From Viscum album (Eukaryota > Streptophyta > Magnoliopsida > Santalales > Viscaceae): a stretch of DNA of 64,000 nucleotides. Made by a program: the position numbers and the translations under genes. The stretch is taken from positions 1,758,912,772 to 1,758,976,771 of the forward strand of contig OY728165.1 of assembly GCA_963277665.1 (NCBI GenBank), written 5' to 3'. The notes under the pieces were generated by a model, which made no database searches, had not been told where the DNA came from, and saw only the letters and a program-made list of their open reading frames with translations. Below, in pieces: positions 16,501 to 28,700 of the stretch (its first letter is position 1; the number at the start of each line of letters is the position of its first letter).

Positions 16501-17437
16501 TACAAATAATGGAATTGAAATTTATTTATATAGGGGTATAATGTGATGTTGTATAGAATATAAAAATTTGTAATGAATTAGAATGACTATTCAATACATG
16601 ATTTAGGTATGGTGGTGGTAGATCATTCCTTGATGAGTTGGAGACATTATCAGTTTAGTTAAGCATTGATAATATATATTTATTATAGATGTAAGAGGAG
16701 TATTCGAACACTGTGAGATTTGAAAATGATGCAGCCTAAATTAGAATAGTATATTTTTCATTTTATCATCCAGTAATCCTATACATTTGGAATGTGTAAT
16801 GTTGTATTATATTACTCGAATGATAATATTATAGAAGTGAAGTAATTTGAGAGTCTTTGGTAGATGATAATGTTGATTAAATATTTGTATTTGTAAGCTT
16901 ATAAGATGGGTGTTAGTGTGGTTTTACATCAGATAAAAATCACTTATGTGATTTTATACTAGGGAAATAATGGAAATTGGACTAATGAAAAATGTTAAAA
17001 CATTAGATATTCCTTAATTGGTGGACACTCATAGCAAACTTGATTCTCTATTTGTACGATATGGTGGTGACTTCAGTGAGTTTTTAGAAATCTTTTATGA
17101 ATGTATTTAATAACATTAGTTTGAATGTTTGTAAAGAATTAATGAAAATGTGTCATGATATTATAATTAAGTATTTATGGGATTTAACAAAGAGATATTA
17201 ATCTAAATACATCTCTAGGTGATTCATTTGGAAAAAGGATAATGTATAGAATAAGAGATATATGAGTATTTTTTATCCTATACCGATGCTATACTAAATG
17301 TTGATAGATATGTAGATGTATTTTTCTCGATGGATTTCATAAATCATCATACAATAATCATGTTATATAGATAGTTTTAGATCATCATGAAATGTTGGAT
17401 CGCTTCTTGCCAATTTTTTAAACACAAATATTGGAAG
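13526..17437. other. AT-rich DNA, possible plus-strand gypsy relic at its right end
   Basis: No gene is recognisable. A short (TA)n run lies at about 14786-14808. Between about 16030 and 16700 the plus strand shows scattered gypsy-like words in the right order: FLGL near 16040 (compare FLGLAGYY after RT), YVMLS/CD-like near 16150, and VVVD followed by an AHF-like stretch near 16610 (compare the integrase VVVDRLTKSAHF segment). The reading frame is destroyed, so this is suggestive only. Confidence 0.35.
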
Positions 17438-17442
17438 ACCTG
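17438..17442. other. Target-site duplication of element A, left copy
   Basis: ACCTG directly precedes the TGTAAC end of the left LTR and is repeated directly after the CA end of the right LTR at 39042-39046. Five base pairs is the usual duplication length for Ty3/gypsy integrases. Confidence 0.93.
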
Positions 17443-19421
17443 TGTAACGTCCTAGTTCCAGAAGCCACCAAGAGGCGCCCCGTACCTGGTTGGTCACATG
17501 GCCTCAAGCGCATTTCCCCAAACGCCAGAGGCTGCCAACTAGCAGCGAGGGTCTTGGGTGTGATAGTGGGGAAACTATTCCCTCATTGGAAGAGTACACA
17601 GTGGAATAAAAACAATTAGATAATAGCATAAACCATAACCATCCATAAAAGAGTAAACGATAAACAGCGGAAGACGAACAATAAACAACTGGAGCACACA
17701 CACATGTATATAAAATGAGGCATGATACATATGTCTAGGAAAGCAGCCAAACAAGTCACAATGCTAAATAAAATACTAAACCAAAGTGAAAAAGAAAATA
17801 GGTAAACTCCTCAGCATCCCAAGACATAGCTTGGTCCCACGCTCTCTAGCTCCATAGCAAGTCAAGTACCTGAAGTAGAAGGGTGCTTGCCCTTATCTAT
17901 ACCTGCAACAATATAATCTGTTTGGGACAAAAGGCATGGCCCAAACAGGGTGCGAGATAAGGTCCCACTAGGCAACCACCCAAAGATCTGTGCCTAACAG
18001 TCAGTGAATACATGGAAGTAAAATACAAGAAGCCGTAAATAGGAAAGCACGCAGAAGCTACAATCTAGTATCTAGCATATAAAGTACACAAGTAACAACC
18101 AATCAATAAGAAGAACAATGGGTAACCCCCTGGGTAGTTCTCACAACCTAACCCTTATGGTTCAACCTACAAGTACAAGCAACCCTCTGGGAAGCACACA
18201 CAGTCCCGCCCCTCTTGTTTAGCTAAATAATAGACTCTCTGAGGAAGCACTCACCGGCAATTCCCCCTATAGTCTTATATCATACTAAAGGCTCTCTGGG
18301 GAAGCACTCAACGTCTCATTCCCCCTATGGCCTGTGTCAAAGAACTACATACTCTCTGAGGAAGCACTCAATGTCAATTCCCACTGTGGTCTTGCATCAT
18401 GATTTAAAGACACTTTGAAGAACCCCTTATGTATATTCTCCCTATGGTCCACTACACTAGGTTCTCACAGCCCTGTGTAAAAACAAACATGCATAGCGCA
18501 TGTATCGACCCAAGTAAACCTCAAGAACTACTTGGATATCATTCTAAGGCACAATATCATAACAGTAAAACAGTTCCACTATCCTACAACTAGGCATGGC
18601 AACTTGAAAAATGCCTAACAGTCAAAACATTCAAGTCAAAACATCCAGAGCACAAGACAATTTACCCTATTCAAAATAAATGACCTCTACACAGGCATAT
18701 AAGAAAAACAGGAAAACAACAAGGGAAAAATAGGAAACACGCAATACCTCGTTCAAGGGTATTGGTGGAATTTTCATAAAATAATCAGACTTCCTACAAA
18801 AAGGCACAATCCACCTACCTCGATGCTAGGAGATTGATATAAGTGAACCACGATGATTCATTCTCCTTAGAACGTCGAGGATCTAAGAAAACAACAAAAA
18901 CTCTCAACTAATAATATCTTGAGAATGAGGAGGAATTTGAAGACAAGGCTCTAGGAGACGAGAGAGTATACCGCTTCGGTTCCAATGAAATCGACGACGG
19001 TCGATTCGGAGAACAAACGGAGGTACGGGATCTCGGAGAAGATCTACGGTTGTACCAATTCTCTCGGACAAATGAAACCTAGACAAAAGGTGTTTTGTCC
19101 ATCAGGCGTGACCCCAGTGCGTTTAATGAAAAAAATAAAATACCCAATGTGTACTTATTGAGTACACAGTGTGTAATTCTTGAGTACATGGTGTGTACTC
19201 ACTTTTTCTATATTCTACTTTAAGCGGCCTCCACTTCACCCCTACGTACCGTGTGTGTGGTTCGAACACAGCTAGCACACGGCCTAGTGCGGCAAGGGAG
19301 TACACGGCGTGTATTCATAAAGTACACAGCGTGTACTTCAAAAATTTCCAGAAACTCCCATTTTCTAAAAAACTCCATAAAAATGAAAGACATGCCTGAA
19401 ATGAGGATCTAGGTTCTTACA
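17443..19421 (-). repeat. Element A 3' LTR
   Basis: 1,979 bp, starts TGTAACGTCC and ends TTCTTACA on the plus strand, and aligns along its length with 37095-39041. On the element's own strand it reads from 19421 down to 17443. It contains a minisatellite of about 59 bp units (18120-18470) and, near its U3 end (19141-19335), five copies of the palindromic motif related to TACACGGCGTGTA. Confidence 0.93.
18120..18470. repeat. LTR-internal ~59 bp minisatellite (element A, left LTR)
   Basis: Five to six degenerate units spaced 57-61 bp, each with a CTCTCTGRGGAAGCACTCA core followed by an ATTCCCCCTATGG core; for example CTCTCTG begins near 18235, 18292 and 18352. The same array occurs at the matching place in the other three LTRs of this family. 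Confidence 0.8.
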
Positions 19422-19435
19422 AAATTCCCCCTTAA
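19422..19435 (-). promoter_or_regulatory. Element A polypurine tract
   Basis: On the minus strand a purine-rich stretch, TTAAGGGGGAATTT, abuts the TGTAAGAA start of the 3' LTR. This is where plus-strand DNA synthesis would be primed. Position and composition fit; the call rests on context. Confidence 0.8.
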
Positions 19436-19439
19436 AGAA

Positions 19440-22400
19440 ATTTGTCCCTGAATTTCCCTAACATGGCGGAGAATAAGAAACCCCGAACATCTCCGGCCAC
19501 TACGATCGTACATCGGCCTCCCTTTCCCAGGACTCATCCTGTACTCTCCCGTGCTTCCATAGAACCCGTACCAGAGGAACAGACCACCCACATAGAACCT
19601 TCGTACTGTGATCGACAATTCGGATAAGATTCTCCTCAAACGATGCATCCGCATCGATCTCAACCTCCTCAAGCTGAAAGACATGAGACGGGTCTGAAAA
19701 GTAATGTCAGAGCTGAGAGACATGGAAGACGTCGTGCATGGCCTGGTACCTCTGAGGTAACTTCAACCAATAGGCAACCGGACCAACTCTCTCCAATACC
19801 TCAAATGGCCCGACGTACCGCGGTGAAAGCTTACCCTATCTCCGAATCCTCTTGTGTCCCAATATCGGTGTGACATGCAGGAAAACCTGATCCCTGACCT
19901 CGAAGTCCAGAGGTCGTCTCTGCTGAATAACATAAGACTTCTGTCGAGACTGTGTTGTAGCCATCCTCTTCCGAATCAACTCTATCTGTTCTGAGGTATC
20001 CTGAACAAGACGTGGCCCTAGTAAAGCTGTATCTCCTGCCTCCAGCCAGCATAAAGGTGATCGACATGGCCTACCGTACAAAGCCTCGTAAGGTGCCATC
20101 TGAATAGTCACCTGAAAACTGTTGTTGTAGGTGAACTCCAAAAGAGGGATATATTTCTCCCAAGAACCGCCAAAGTCTATAATGAAATCTCGGAGCATAT
20201 TCTCAAGCACCTGGATCGTATGCTCAGACTAGCTATCTTTATGGAGATGGTATGTTGTACTGAAAAGTACATGTGTGCCCAAAGCCCTCTGCAGTGCCTG
20301 CCAGAACTGAGAAGTAAAGCACGCATCCCTATCTAAAACAATGGAGTGTGGAACTCTATGTAGACATACAATCTCTCGAATGTAAAGTTGTCCCAGATCA
20401 TCGACACTGAAGTTCTCCTTGATTGGTAAGAAGTGAGAAACCTTCGTAAACCTGTCAACGACAACCCAAACTACATCATTCCATCGAGGCGACCTCAGCA
20501 ATCCGTTCATGAAGTCCATCGCGACATCATTCCACTTCCACTCCGAAATGGGTAACTGCTGTAAAAGGATTTCTAGTCATTGATGCTCTACCTTCACCTG
20601 CTAAAAAGTAGAACACCGTAAGAGGAAACCAAAAACATCCATATTTATACCTAGCCACCAGTACTAGAGATGAAGATCTCAATACATCTTGGTGATGCCA
20701 GGATGAACTACCCAAACTGAGAAATGAAAATCCTGCATCATCTCCTCATGTATGTCTGTTGGCACCCATACGCGTCCCTAGAAATGCAAGATCTCATCCT
20801 CTCGCGCTGTCCATCCAGGAAGAGGGTCCTCTCCTGACACACTCTCCCGCATGACTAAGCCTTTTGAGTCGGATAGCTGCCTCATCCGTACCCGATCAAG
20901 AAGTGTAGAGGTAACAGATACAAAAGATAGTAAATTTTGTCCCTCTCTATCATTCCCCTCTAGATTACATCTCAGAGAATAGAGCCACAAGTTGCCACTC
21001 ATTGTTAGCCTCCTGAACTTCCTAAATCTGAGTTCTCATTCTCAATGCATCTGCCACAGTGTTGCCCTTTCCCGGCGTATAGGCAAGATCGAAATCAAAA
21101 GACTAGAGATATTCAACCCACCTACGCTGTCTCAGATTCAGATCACACTGGGTGAATTTGTACTTGAGATTCTTGTGGTCGGTGAAAACCAAAGAGTGAT
21201 CTCCTAGAAGCTAATGTCTCCAACAGCGTAAGGCATGAACAACAGCTTGAAACTCCAGATCGTGCATCGGGTAGTTCCTCTCATGTGGCCTCAAATGAAG
21301 ACACATGTACGCAACGACTCCATCTCTTTTCATAAGCACAGTTCCCAACCTGATACCTGAAGCATCACAATAAACAGTATAGCTCTTTCTTGGATCTGGC
21401 AAGACTAGTATGGGTGCTAACGTCAACCTTCATTTCAGCTCCTGAAAGGATGACTCACAAGAATATGACCATAAGAACTTCGCCCCCTTCTTGGTCAGAC
21501 CTGTCAAAGGTGATGCTAGGCGTGAAAAGTCTTTAATGAAGCGTTTGTAGTATCCAGCCAGCCCTAGAAAACTCTGCACCTGAAAGACATTCTTCAGATG
21601 CTCCTAGGAAACTACAGCTCTCACTTTCTCTGGTTCCACAGATACTCCTTCCTCTGAAAAAATGTGGCCCAAGAAGTGAGTCTGGTCCATCCAAAAGTGG
21701 CACTTCGAGAGTTTAGCGTAAATCTGATGCTCTCTCAGTGTACTCAGAACGATCTCAATATTGGTAGCATGGTCGTGTCGAGTGTGAGAGTACACCAAGA
21801 TATCATCCACGAAGACCACGATGAAGGAATCCAAGTAAGGATAGAACACTCAGTTCATCAGTGCCATGAAAACTTCTGGCACATTCGTGAGACTGAACGG
21901 CATAACTGTATACTCGTAGAGACCATACCTACTCCTTAAGGTCGTCAGAGGTATATCTGATGGTCTAACACACAACTGATGATAACCGGACCTCGAATCG
22001 ATTTTTCAGAACACGTGGGCTCCTCGAAGCTGATCAAAGAGATCATCAATCCTTGGAAAGGGATATCGGTTCTTGACTATCAACTGTTTCGGCTTCCGAT
22101 AATCCACACATAGCCTAAGGGTACCGTCTGCCTTCTTCTCAAACAGGACAGGCGAACCCCAAGGAGAAGTACTAGGTCGGACGAAACCCTTTTCCTGCAA
22201 CTCCTCCAACTGCTTCTTGAGCTCCTGCAGCTCAATTGTATCCATCCTATAGGGAGGAATGGACACAAGTGTCGCTCCTAGAACGAGCTCAATAGAGAAT
22301 TCCACCTCATGCTTCAGAGGAAAACCTGAAAAGTCCTCTGGAAAGACATCCATGAAACGATCCACCACAGGAGGAAAGTATAGCTGTGAAGTCCCCTGAT

Positions 22401-22461
22401 CATCCAGATAAAGACTAGAAATCTGGGCCGTAACCCCTCTTATCCCATGATGCTCGAGTCC
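19440..22461 (-). pseudogene. pol: Element A pol: RT, RNase H, integrase, chromodomain (broken)
   Basis: Minus-strand polyprotein, read from right to left. RT lies at about 22270-21600: the N-terminal block with [10 protein letters not shown] and the catalytic VVFVDDILVYS near 21810-21780 are intact. RNase H lies at about 21430-21010: YCDASG, then [14 protein letters not shown] and a VADAL remnant, so all four acidic positions can be seen. Integrase lies at about 20800-19830: the HHCC zinc finger has lost one cysteine (CSTF near 20590), and the core keeps MDFMNG, VLDRDACF and SEHTIQVLE, which supply the DDE triad. A C-terminal chromodomain is at about 19640-19440 but in another frame. The function was copying element RNA into DNA and integrating it. 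Stops such as the TAG before SEHTIQ and several frameshifts make it non-coding. The reading frame enters from gag-protease at 33857-35480, beyond nested element B. Confidence 0.9.
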
Positions 22462-22466
22462 TGCTC
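22462..22466. other. Target-site duplication of element B, left copy
   Basis: TGCTC directly precedes the TGTCAC end of the left LTR of B and is repeated at 33852-33856. Element C, which lacks B, has one uninterrupted version of the site near 59790-59800. Confidence 0.92.
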
Positions 22467-25400
22467 TGTCACGTCCCGACCTCAGGGCCCGTGCCGTGAC
22501 TACCCCAAGCCCGCCTTCCATAATCCAGGGGCTGGTGACTAGCACCAAAGGCATAAATCTTGATGAAAAGGGAAGGCATTGCCTTTATAAAGTAAAAAAA
22601 CACCACAGAATATGTAAGATGAGTAAACACTAAGTAAACTGAGTAAAAAATTAAGTGTTGTAAAGTAAATGTGCCAGAATACAAACCCAACTAAAAGTAA
22701 AGTACAACTGAAATGAAAATACAGCAACTGGAAAGTAAAGCAGCGAGTCCGAGCCATCCTCTAGAAATCCCACTTGAAGGGTGGGTACAGATAGTCTCCT
22801 CTACGCCTCGGCTCCAGCCGTCTGCTCCGAGCACGTCCCGTCCAGTGATCCACCTCCAGGTACCGTCCATCTCTACGAGCTCCCACCTCAATCAGTGATG
22901 TCCGTCATCTGTATCCAACACAACGTAGTGCGGGCATAGCCCATGTAGGGGTGAGTATACGCTACTCATTAGGGACCCTGAGACCCCTGAAGGTCTCCCA
23001 GAATCCACGATGGATAAACCACAAAGGAATGATACAATCACGAAGTAACAACCAACTCTAATTAGGTATATTCCTTACATATACCTAATTCATCAATTCC
23101 AGTTCAGCTCCAACATCTGAGCCCAAGTTCGATCTAGTCCACACAGGAAAGCACAATCCAATCCACACAGGATAACACAACCCAATCCACACAGGATGGA
23201 AAAACAGTCATATCAAAGATAGTGACTGAAAGTCAAGACTCAACTCACACAGTTTTACATCTTCGTAAGATGATAGAGATGATCATATGTAACCACTAAT
23301 TCATCTAAGTTGTCGGGCCCACATAGGATACAAGAATAGCTAAGTTGTCGGACCCCCAAAGGATACAAGACCAGCTACTCTGCCGGACCCACATAGGATA
23401 CAAGTACATAGTCAAATGCTGACAGATCCACATAGGATACAAGAACAGTAGTCAAGTACTGCCGGACCCACATAGGATACAAGAACAGTAGTCATCACCG
23501 TTGAACCCACGGAGGATTCCAGTACGGTCGTCATCACTGCCGAACCCACAGAGGATCCCAGAACAGTCGTCATCGTCATCGCAATCACAGCCAGCTCTAG
23601 GGTTCCCGCACACAGCACGCTCGATTCTGGGAGGGTCAGTTGCACGATCCAAGGAAGTCGATACATCAACTAACACAAAGTCCAGAGTTGATGTATCCCA
23701 AAGTTATGTCTCATCAATAGGAACTCAACCCGACAGACGGCGCGCCAATCGGACGCCCAGTTTGAGAGTTATTGACTTTTTCATCCCCGGGGCCCGGTTG
23801 GTTTTTAAGCTAAAACGAACCTGGACATACTCCAAATGCGTCCAAACTTCGATCAGAGTAATCCAAAAGAACCGTCTCACTAAAAGTAAACCAACAAAGT
23901 CGACAAAACGTCAATCAGATGTCCAGAACTCAAGTTATAAGTGTTTTCGCTCCGAGGGCCCGATTGGTTTTGTGTTCGAACCAACCCAGCTATACACAAA
24001 GTTCTTTGAAACCCTGAGTGTAATATACCAAAACGGTCTTCTCAATCCCAGGATCGCTATGCAACTTATGGTGCATCTTTCGGAGGTCTGTAGCCCAAGT
24101 TATGGGAATTTTAACGGATCTGTCCGGAAACATGGGGTTTGGGCCCGGTCCGACCCGGCCCAATACCCCCTGGGTCGACTCGAACCGGGTCAACCCGACT
24201 TGAATCTGGGTCCGGCCCCGTTGGGCACGGCCCTACCTAGCCCATCGCGGGGGTCCGGCCCGGCGCGGACGGTTCAGCCCGAGTGGTCGGCGGCTCGGCC
24301 TTCGGTCGAGTGGGATGCAGGGGGAGGGGGGTTCCCCCTTGATTACAAAATGGAGGAACCCTGTGGGGTCCTCCCTTGCCACCTGATAGGGGTTACAACC
24401 CCCGGTCTTCAGGAATATGGCCGGCCATATTGGCCGGCCTGTGTGCCACCGCGGGACCCCCGCGGGTCCCGCCTTTCGAAGCGCCGGCTACCGGCTGAGT
24501 CCGGCCACCCTCCTCTACACCGTCGTGGCCTTAGGTCACGGCCCTTGTCCGACCGGCACGGCGCGACGGTTCCACGCCCCTCCGCCGCAGCCCGCCCTTG
24601 GCCGCGGCATCCTTCAGCTTCGCCGGAGAGGCGCGACGGTGCCATGTTCCTTCGCCGCGGCCCGCTCCGGCCACGGTTCTCTCATTCCCACACGGTGCAA
24701 TGACACCTCGTCACCTCCATTCCAAACCACAATGAAGTCCAACAACAGAGGGGGAGGAGGTTCGGCCGTGTTCGTGCGGTCTGACCTCCTCCCATTATAT
24801 TGATAACAAGCGTCCAAGAAATAATGAAGAACGTCATATAAAAATAAAATTTGAATGATGAAACAACCCCTACCTCAAATAAGTTCAAGGAATCCCGCGT
24901 CATGGAAAATGGCATCGTGGGTGAGGATCCGTGTACATTGACGGTGAATGTCCGTGGAAAAAGCAGTGTCTCCCTTTCTTCGACGCGGGAAGAAGATGAA
25001 AAGGTGTGATGGCGTTCTTCGTCGAGGTAGAGATGTTCTTCGTCGGGAATATGAAGTTCTTCAAATGTTGAATCTCACTTTCCCTCAAAATCTCACACAA
25101 CTAAACAACCCCCAATAAAATAAGGCTTTGCCTTATTTTAATTACTTATTCCAACCTTTTTCAAAATTCAAAAACCTTAACTCACATAATTAATTAGACT
25201 TGAATTGACAAAATTAATGGTGAGAAAAGTTGGCACGCATTCATGAGGAAGACGGGTAGCCACAACATTTAATACAAGGGAGGTTTATAGGGGTTAGGGA
25301 ATTTTAAGGGGTGGGGATCATGTGGGCCCCACCTCACTAATATCCTATAAAGAGGTGTCAAGTGGGTCCCAACCCAACTCCCACACATGAGATATAGTAA

Positions 25401-25740
25401 CTTAGAGTAGAAATAAAATAGTAATACATATTTTATTTCACTCTTCAATAAATCCCTTTTTTTAAAGAACAACTCCCGAGAAAATGCAATTGCAGAAAAG
25501 ATCTTCTTAAGAAATTATCGGCGCTGCGGTTTCATCCGTGCCCTCGGATCTCGATTCCGAGCACCGGATAAAAAGTTAGAAAAACCCGCTCATTCGTTCA
25601 CTGAACGTACCCGAGCTAAACTTTGGAAATTGATTCTGAGCTCACCGGGCCTTGGAATCAGGCACCGTCAGAAACTACGTACTTGTAAAATCTCAAAGAA
25701 ATTAATAAAAAAATTTCCTTAAAATTTACAGGTCTTTACA
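22467..25740 (-). repeat. Element B 3' LTR
   Basis: 3,274 bp, plus-strand ends TGTCACG and TCTTTACA. It holds three zones: a 35-42 bp minisatellite (about 23310-23580), a GC-rich block (about 24110-24780) and an AT-rich end. A 400-codon open frame on the opposite strand to the element (23501-24703) crosses the GC-rich block; it is probably not a gene (see findings). Confidence 0.93.
23310..23580. repeat. LTR-internal 35-42 bp minisatellite (element B, left LTR)
   Basis: About seven degenerate units built on GGACCCACATAGGATACAAG, with AGGATAC starting near 23324, 23360, 23395, 23434 and 23474 and more diverged GGAGGATTCCAG-type units after that. A shorter ~21 bp series with CCACACAGGATA precedes it near 23137-23200. 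Confidence 0.8.
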
Positions 25741-25757
25741 TTACTCCCACCTCAGGG
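25741..25757 (-). promoter_or_regulatory. Element B polypurine tract
   Basis: On the minus strand a purine-rich GAGGTGGGAGTAA abuts the TGTAAAGA start of the 3' LTR, in the position of the plus-strand primer. Confidence 0.75.
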
Positions 25758-25784
25758 ATTTACGTCCCCGTAAAGATACATCAC

Positions 25785-28700
25785 AAACTAGGGAAACAAA
25801 TGAGGGTACTGAGCACGCATCTGAGCCTCTTGCTCCCATGTGCTCTCCTGGAGGTTCTCATGCTCCCACCTAATGCGCACTAGAGGTATCGACCATCCAT
25901 GTAGGACCCACTCCTGTCGATCCTCTATCTCCACCGAGACCTCTGTAAAAGTCGCCCCGTCATCAATTTCCAGATCCACATGGTCGATGATATGCATCAG
26001 GTCATGCACGTATCTCCTCTGCTGAGATACGTGGAAGATGTTGTGCACCCGGTGCAACTAAGGTGGCAGATACAGGGCATAATCCACCTCGCCTATCCTG
26101 CTGAGAACCAGGAATGGTCCTATGAAGCATGGAGATATCTTTCTGCCCCGGCCAAATCTCCGTAATCCACGTCGAGGTGAGACCCGCAAGAAAACGTGGT
26201 CGCCATCCTCGAACTCTAGTGGTCTCCGCCTTCTATCAGCATAAGACTTATGTCAGCTCTCAGATATCCTCATCTGCTCCTGGAAGACCTAGACCTTCTC
26301 CGTCATATCCTGGACCATCTCTGGTCCCACAAGTACTGACTCCCCAGGGTCTGTCCAGCATAGAGGTGATCTGCAAGGTCGGTCGTACAATGCCTCATAT
26401 GGTTCCATCCCGATGGTGGAGTGGTAGCTATTGTTTTACGAAAACTCCACCAAAGGTAGGTGATCCTCCCAGCTATGAACAAAATCAAGGACACATGCTC
26501 AGAGCATGTCCTCAAGATTCTGAATGGTCCTCTCCATCTGGTCATCCGTTTGAGGGTGAAAGGTGGTGCTCAGGCGTAACTGCGTCCCAAATGCCTCCTG
26601 TAACCCCTTCCAAAGCCAGGAATTAAAGAAAGCATCTCGATCAGAGAAGATAGAAGATGGTACACCATGAAGCCATATGATCTCCTAAACGTAGAGGCGT
26701 CCCAAGCTCTCCACTGAGCCCTACTCTCTGATAGGTAAAAAGTGGGCCTACTTGGTGAGTCAGTCAACGATCACCCAAATGGAGTTGTGTCCTCTGGAAG
26801 TATGTGGAATTCCAGTCACGAAATCCATAGATATCCCGTCCGACTTCCACTTAGAAACCTCCAAGGACTGTACCAAGCCTGCTGGTACCTGGTGCTCCAC
26901 CTTCACCTACTGGCAGGTGAGGCATCGTGAAACGAAATCTGCTACATCATTCTTCATACCCGACCACTAGTGCTATCATCTAAGATCCTGGTACATCTTC
27001 GCTACCCCTGGATGTACCGCTAAAGGGGAATTGTGAAACTCTCTCAGTACCTCCTCCTGTAAAGTAGTGGGTACCATAGTACATCCTCTGAAAAGGATGA
27101 CATGCTATCCTCATACAGAAAGTCCATCAGGTGAATGTCCTGTGGAAATCTGTGCACACCGCATCTTACAGTCAACGTCTCCATGCTGAGCCTCTCTAAC
27201 CCACTGAAGTAGTGGAGGAGTGACTCTAAGGGACTGAATAAAGGCTTCCCCATCTCTATCCATGAAGGATATCTATAAAGCGTCTAACTGCTCTGTCGCC
27301 TCCCCAAGTAGCTGAATTCATGTCCTCCTACTGAGAGCATCGACTACTACATTTCCCTTCCCAAAAGTATAGACTATCTCAAAGTCATAGTCCTGGAGGA
27401 ACTCGAGCCATCGCCGCTATCTCAGGTTCAGGTCCTTCTGCGAGAAGATGTACCTAAGACTCTGGTGGTCAGAGTATACTGTAAAGCGCTCGCCCATCAG
27501 ATAGTGCTGCCACATCTTCAGAGTGAAGACCACTGCCGCTAACTCCAGGTCATGGGTATCATAGTTCTTCTCGTTCTACCTCAACTTTCATTATCTTTAA
27601 GCAATCACTGCCCACTCCTATATCAGAAAACACCCATTTCTGGTTCCTGATGCATCGAAGTAGACTACATACCCTACTCCCTCCTCCGGTAGCCTCACGA
27701 TGGGCGCACTGGTCAATCTCTGTCTTAGCTTTTGAAAGCTCTAATGATATCTTTCTAACCACACAAAGGGTTTCCCCTTCTTCGTAAAAGCTAAAAGTGG
27801 TGCTGCAACTCTGGAGAAGTCTAGAACAAACCTCCAATAGTACCCAGCCAGCCTAGGAAGCTCCGCACCTCCGTCATGCTCCTGGGTGGCTCCCATGCTT
27901 GTGCTACCTCAATCTTCACAGGATCCACCGAAACTCCCACCTCAGAGATGACGTGCCCCAAGATGTGGACCTCACGTATCCAGAACTGAAACTTAGATAG
28001 ATTACCATAAATCCGGTGCTCTCAGAGTGTGTCCAGTACAACCTGTAAGTGGTAGGCATGCTCCTCCTCAGTGGTCGAGTTTATTAATATGTCGTCGATG
28101 AAGAATATTACAAATAGATCGAGGTAAGGCTAGAAGATCATGTTAATGAGACTTATGAAAACTGCGGAAGAATTGGTTACACCGAAAGGCATAACCACGA
28201 ACTCATAGTGGCCATAACGACACCTGAAGTCCGTCTTCTGCACATCCTCGTCTCGAACTCTGAGCTGATGATAGCATGAACTGAGGTATATCTTCGAGAA
28301 CCATCGCGATCCCTTGAGCTGATCAAAGAGGTCATCAATTCTCGGAAGAAGATACTTGTTCTTCATGGTCACCAGGTTTAGTCGACGGTAATCGACACAC
28401 AGTCGCAAGCTCCCATCCACCTTCTTGGAAAACAAAATCGGGGAAGCCCATGGTGAAACACTGGGTCGGATGAATCCCTTGCCTTGCAAGTCCTCCAGCT
28501 GTACCCATAGCTCTTGAATCTCAGCGGGAGCCATCCGATATGCTGGAGTAGATATCGGGGATGTCCCGGGGTACAGGTCAATATAGAATTCTACCTATCT
28601 ACGAGGAGGTAGTCCTGGAACGTCGTCAGGAAAGACGTCCGCATACTGATCCACCACTACAGGAAAACTCGGACTCCACACATCCACTGCTAATAGGATG

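Noticed and set aside
19409..19723. 104-codon minus-strand open frame as a new gene
   Set aside because: It is an out-of-frame reading of the integrase C-terminus and chromodomain of element A.
23310..23580. CRISPR-like array
   Set aside because: Units are degenerate, lack unique spacers and lie inside a plant LTR; they are a minisatellite.
23501..24703. Host gene on the plus strand
   Set aside because: It lies wholly inside an LTR of element B, is broken in the other LTR, and has the low-complexity composition of GC-rich non-coding DNA.
26129..26626. 165-codon plus-strand open frame
   Set aside because: It is antisense to the integrase of element B, whose minus-strand translation gives recognisable motifs; it is a shadow.
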